DNA of 64,000 nucleotides. Source: Kingdonia uniflora. Lineage: Eukaryota > Streptophyta > Magnoliopsida > Ranunculales > Circaeasteraceae. Within the stretch, counting starts at the first letter, position 1, and every line of letters starts with the position of its first letter. Below are positions 55,801 through 61,800 of this stretch, piece by piece. Location: NCBI GenBank assembly GCA_014058105.1, contig JACGCM010002784.1:1302001-1366000 (forward strand), in the 5' to 3' direction. The notes below the pieces were generated by a model, which was not told where the DNA came from, did no database searches, and worked only from the letters and a program-made list of their open reading frames with translations. The translations under genes and the position numbers were made by a program.

Positions 55801-58800
55801 TTACGTGGCATATTAAGTTAAGCTTATTCTAGGTAACAATGACACTTCACTTAAAAAAAATAAAACGTGTTCGACACTCGGACACACGTGTCCAATACTA
55901 TTTACAAGGTACTTAACAATTTTCTGCCGTTTCCGACACCCCGTACCCGTGTTGGACACCGACACCCGTATCCATGTCGTTGTTACTTAGAGCTTATTTT
56001 AGTTACTCTTTTTGAACGAACCTTCATGATTTCAAGAATATTTCGTTTAACTCCCTCCTTTAAATCATACCAAAAGGGGGAAAAAATTTGATCTATTGCT
56101 TTTATCATAAACATCTTTGGAATATATTTCTTATCCTTTTGAATTATTAACTTTTATTACTGTCAAGAACAAGCCGACCAACTCGATTTGGCCAAGGGAT
56201 ACGAAATCCAGTGTCGGTTCGGTTCGGACACGGGTAAACTACTAGGAACCTCGGTCAAAATCCCTGATAACATACACTAAAGTTCGGATCATTATCCATG
56301 CTTCATCTGAAGTTTGAACTACGTATTTTTATAGTTAGACCGATTTTGATGCACAACACTTTCATAATAGGCAGTTTAAGACCTACAAACGATGGTTGTT
56401 GACTACTGACGCATTATGTTAATTAAGAATAAAAAAACATAGCCTAGCTAATAAATATGAATAAAGAATCAAAACTGAATCCGTACCAGGCCTCCATAAT
56501 CATCAAACAGTGCAGCGGAGAAGGTTCGAATTTCAGCATCAATGACAGTATCATCTGAACCGGAAGATACATTTCGATCTGCAAGCTTTAGAGCAAATCT
56601 TTTGGGAGGCTTTCTGAAACCACTTCGAACAAGAAAGGTGCCAGCCTCATTACCAACGGCCCAGAGGCTAAATGGTTCTGTTGTGATTTTGGCATCAGCA
56701 GTATCCCATAAACTTTCTTCTGAAAATTGGCCACCAGTTACCATATCACTTCGTGTGCATCTTAACGAAATGAACTCATCCTTTTTTGGTGTGCCCTTAG
56801 AAGCAATACATCCCAAGGAGACGAAACCAGGGGGAGCTTGAGGTACCCAGAAAGATATAGTTTCAATTCCCCTCTGTTTTTTAATCTGTCCCACTAGTTT
56901 ATAATCTAGAGGGACTTTGAATAGAGCCTTGTCTCGAGTATCATGAAGAACAATGGAAGAATTTGGAGGCTCATATCTACACTCAATGTATAAACGTAAT
57001 AGTAAATTAAATAAACAATAAGGACGTCAAAAACATACAAGTAAGAGTTCAATTCTTACCCTTGAACAGCGATATCACCAAGATATATCATTCCTTGTGG
57101 GACTAATGGGCGCCATATGGATAGCTTTTTCCTTGAATTTGAACCCTGATTCCACCATATCAATCGAAAACTAGCTATGGCTTCAAAGCGTCTTCCAGAA
57201 TTTACAATGGCAGACCTTTCTGATCGATGGATTTGATCATTACCAAGAGTATTTTCTTGCACATGAGAACTCATAGATGCTTTAAAAGTCCCATCCAAGT
57301 ACCTAAGAATGATATGACGCAACTCATATCCTCTACCTGTTAAACTCATATTCATTGGAACCGCTGGCAAGAAAGATCCTATGGAGTTATCCACCCGCCA
57401 GAATGCTAGGTTTGACGCATATCTGCAAGGCAAACATGGAAGAAAGTTGTAATTATATCTTAGTTAAACCAGTATGAGTGAGAGCCCTTCCATTGAATTA
57501 AAAGCAGACAGGATACAGGGAGAAAAGCCAAACTAACTGAAGTTCATAATATTACTATTCAAACAAAGGCAAAAGCCGGATTCCTAGCAACGTATCCTCG
57601 GCTAGGAAGTGTAGAAGGGAATATAAACTATTAGGTCCATGAGACTTGACCACTTAATTCCACTATGACAAACACTAATAGAACTAGATTACTGAACATT
57701 GAATTGGGAATGTGAGACCAGAAAACCACACCACACTTACGGATCAGTTAAGTTGACTGTAATACAATCCTTTAAAGCACAAGGAGAAACTAAGGATGCC
57801 AAAATGCACAGAGCAGAAGAGGATGGAGGTTCAGTTCTTCCCTTTGATACCACACATCCCAGCGCAACATAACCTTGGGGAGCTACAGGAAACCAGATGG
57901 AACAATGGTCTTCGTCTCGACCATAATTGGTATCGTGTGATGCTGAGTCCAGGATTATGCTATTAGAAGTCTCTCCAGATGACAAAGGAGGCCAAACTTG
58001 CTTGAAGGCTGTAGGCCGCTTAACTCTTGCGAAATTGGTGTTCACTGCAATAACTCCTTTTGTAGGCGGTTTATTTCTACATTGCGAAAACAATCACAAC
58101 ACTGCTCAAGATGATACATTTGATAAAGTGTAGAAAAACATTTGCATATTAGCTTACTAACGTGGGTGTTAAGTAGTCCCCAAGAATGGCAAAACCCGGT
58201 GGTGCTCGTGGTCTCCAAAAGGCATATGTCTGGTCGTTTTGCGGATCTGCACGCAACAGAAGAGAATCAATTTGTAACCGTTTTTAAAGCAGAAAAATTA
58301 ACTAAATAGAGCACCTATGAACAAAACAACTTTCCATGAACCTAAAACCACGAGAAACGGAGTATAAATAAATAAATCCCAAAAACGCCTTACTTTTAAT
58401 TACACCGACTTTGTCAAATTGAGAGCAGACCACTGTTATTTTCTTTGATGTCATCCTTAGAAATGCCAAAATGTCTTCCTGAACCGCTAAGAATAACCTT
58501 AAGATGCTGAAGGAAAAGTTCATGAATATATCTGAAACTGCTAAATGTATGTTGGTTTTCCCAGACGCGTTGGAGAAGTTTATAGAAGTATCAAAAGGCT
58601 CCAAAATTCTGACTCCATTACTCTCCATAGTAAATCCAAGTGCATTTGCGCTCATTTCAATAGTGTCCCCCTTCAAAACAACCCTGTCACAACCATGTTA
58701 AGAGTCAGTACTACCCCTTATTATTTCTAATAATAATAAAGCAAGTTCTATGTTAAAAGATCAGTACTATCCTTATTATCTCTACTAAAGAATTTTTTTT

Positions 58801-61800
58801 AGCACTATTCATCGCATGGTAGTTAATGTGCGTTGTGCTGCAATGCGATCACGAGCAAAAAAATGCTACTGTAGGTACATAACTAACTATATGCACATTA
58901 GATTTGGCAGTTCCATCTCAAAATCAATTGGCAATGAGGAGTAGCCCCCAGGATCTTATATTTTGAGGTGCAAGGCACTATGTGTCCAATGTGGGATTAC
59001 ATATCTCAACACACCCCCTCACGTGTGGCGTAATTTCTGAGCTCAACACGTAGACAAATACTTGGCTGGTGCGAAGCAACACATGGGTCATTCATTGGGC
59101 ACGACACGTGAAAGAAAGGCCCGCTCTGATACCATATTAAAACTGGCGGTTCCATCTCAAAACCAATTGGCAATGAGAGAAGTAGCCCCAGGATCTTATA
59201 TTTTGAGGTACAAGGCTCTATGCGTCCGATGTGGGACTACATATATCTCAACAATGCGATGCAGATAAAGCAAATATTGCTACTTCATTGTAAACATTAC
59301 AACACACTAGGCAAAATTTGCATGTAATTATAATATATGTGCATATAAATTTACATTTGTTGTATATTCATTAAAAAGAACGTATTAAGTATAATCAAAA
59401 AAACAAATGAATAACTCAGTTATCCAAATATACCAAGTACAAAGTAGCAAATATAACTTGAAAATTTAATTCTCATTGCTAAGTAAAAACAAACAAGCCA
59501 TAACTAGAAATGCGGATATGCCAAGTAACAAACTAACAAATCGTTGATTTCATAAGAGTTCTTGGAATTTAAGTGTTTCATATTTTAGTTTTGCTTGCAA
59601 TAAGGTAATTAAGTATGTTTTTTCTCTTATCTCCTATCCTAATCTTATTAGGAAGCCCTTTTGTAATTTTACAGTATAATCTATTTTTCAATTATTCTAT
59701 TGTATATGGTATTTTTCGTATAGTATTAGCGTATATTTTTCATTTTTGAGTTTTCTATCGTGTTCAATTTAAAAATATGCGACAAAATGCAGTGCATATG
59801 CCTCCGGTGGCATTTAAGGGGATGCAACTGCGATGTGATTCCAGATCGCACAAATCACATTTTTGCATATGTGATCGCAACTTTCGCATGTGACTACCAT
59901 TATACTTTATACATATTGTCAACCGAAGCAAATAATAAGAAAAAAAGGAGAAACTTGTGTAAAAATTAACTTCTAAGTAATAGAGGGAAAGCTAAGAAAC
60001 AAGAGTAAATGCCATTTATGACATAGAAGCTAAAAGCATTACTTAAGACAGGAATGAATAGAATCCTTTAAAGGAAAAAGGCTGGTTAACATGGTTTGGA
60101 GACTGGCTAACTCTGCAGATGGGAGAATCATAAATCTTAGAGAAAAAATAATTTATATTATTAAAACTGAAATCAGTTGTACTGGCCGTGTGAGAAAACT
60201 GATGCTATCTAGGAAAAGATTTCCTCTAGTTCAATGGCTGAAATGTAAATGGGTTGGATCTAAAAAAACTGTTTGATGTGGTAACTCTTGTGGCTGAAAT
60301 GTAAGAGTTCTTTAGATTGATGCTGTTATTTCCGGGATAACTTTTTCTCCAGTTGCAGAAACAAGATCAAATACGAAGAGAAGTTCAATCTTCTTCTTTA
60401 TTGTATCATTAATACAATTATTCAAGAGGATGCTGCTAGTGCTACTTCAAGTGTGACTAAATTCACCATTGATACACTGGTTGACTTGGAGAAAATAATG
60501 GCCCTGGAGAATGGAAAACAATTCAGAATTGAAGAAACTTCTGTGAGGAAGTCAAAACTTGATTTGTTTAAATAAGCGATCAAAATATCTCTTATTTCAT
60601 AAAATGGAGTCAGGATAATATATGAAGATGAAACTCATATACGAGAAAGAGAGAACTGTTTGAAGTGGTGAGGGATTCTGTATCGAGACCATGATAACCC
60701 TTACCAAGAGATACCCGCAGAACTTGTGGGCAGTTTTAACACTATCAATCAAGAATAGGTGGAATTATCAGAGGAGGATGTCCAAAACAAAGATAATAGG
60801 GCCAAGCAGCGAAAGTAAGGCTTTGACAAACCCTAATAAATAATCTCGCCCCGAAATTAATAAAACCCTAGAAAAACCTTTACAACAAATTTCATGTAAC
60901 CCTACTACCTCCTATTTTTTAAAAATCTGGAAGTTCGCTTGGTTCGTCACTTTTCACCATTCTCCCAAGTAGTCTCTCAGGGCTCGCCATGGTACCTCCG
61001 CAAGCCGCACGCTCCATTTCAAGTCAGGATAAATCCTGGCGGATATCCCCCGTTAATCGGTATTGAACTCGTGACCATTCTGTCCAAAAAATGGTCCCAA
61101 CCCCTATTACCACAAATATCTTCCCAAACAAACATAATGATAACCCTAAACTGGGACATCTTTTATAACTTAAAGAGTCCAACAAAAGAGGAAACCCTAC
61201 TCCTAACCGATATAGGTACATTCTTATTCATCCAAATCACAATAAATAAAATAATATAAAATCCTTACAAAAGAAGAAAAACATTTTCCCTAAAAAAGAG
61301 GGACCTCTGTGAGATCGTTAGGGGTCAATATCAGTAGTAGAGAGGGCAGCTACAAATGGTAAAGGATTGTTCCCAAGATGGTGGGATTGTAAGGCTTCAG
61401 CCAATCCTTACCCTACCACATTTGACAGAGAAGTGGCTTCGAAGTAGGTGTCTAACATCTAATAGAACCCTGCCCGAAGTACTGAGGCTTTCTACGGATA
61501 TAGAAAACTGCACACCTCCATGAAGGAAGTGGTCCAGTAAGGACTATATCGGCAATGGAGCAGTACGTTGCTACAAATAAACTTTGTAGTAACATCAGTG
61601 TCAGCTCACGATTTGTAAAAAATATTCATATCATCAATAGTGGACTATTCAGGACCATGGATTTCGTTTGAAACTGTCTACATCAAAATCGTTGGTGTAG
61701 TAGGGTTGCTTTTGATAGTTTTCTCGATTTAGCTGCTTATAAAATTTTGCAGTATTTAAGCAAATTGTGATTACATTCAAACAGTATATTTGTTCAATGA

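Larger units (their letters stand above)
58896..59253 (-). mobile_element. TRIM (terminal-repeat retrotransposon in miniature) in VPS13 intron 3
   Basis: Two terminal repeats of 116 and 119 bp (58896-59011 and 59135-59253) share CATCTCAAAA, CAATTGGCAATGAG and CAGGATCTTATATTTTGAGG. On the minus strand they begin TGTTGAGATAT. Between them are a primer site (minus strand TGGTATCAGAGC, 59123-59134, directly next to the 5' LTR) and a polypurine tract (minus strand GTGAGGGGGTG, 59012-59022). The flanks ATGCA and ATGCG form a near-perfect 5-bp target duplication. There is no coding sequence. Total 358 bp, within the usual TRIM range. Confidence 0.9.

Noticed and set aside
55867..56091. An open frame across the GACAC-rich segment in VPS13 intron 8
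   Set aside because: The frame results from the repetitive motif and has no protein character.
58157..58162. Donor GTAAGC at the end of VPS13 exon 5
   Set aside because: It looks stronger than GTTAGT but joins out of frame to exon 6. The GTTAGT donor four bases upstream gives the conserved TNKPPTKG.
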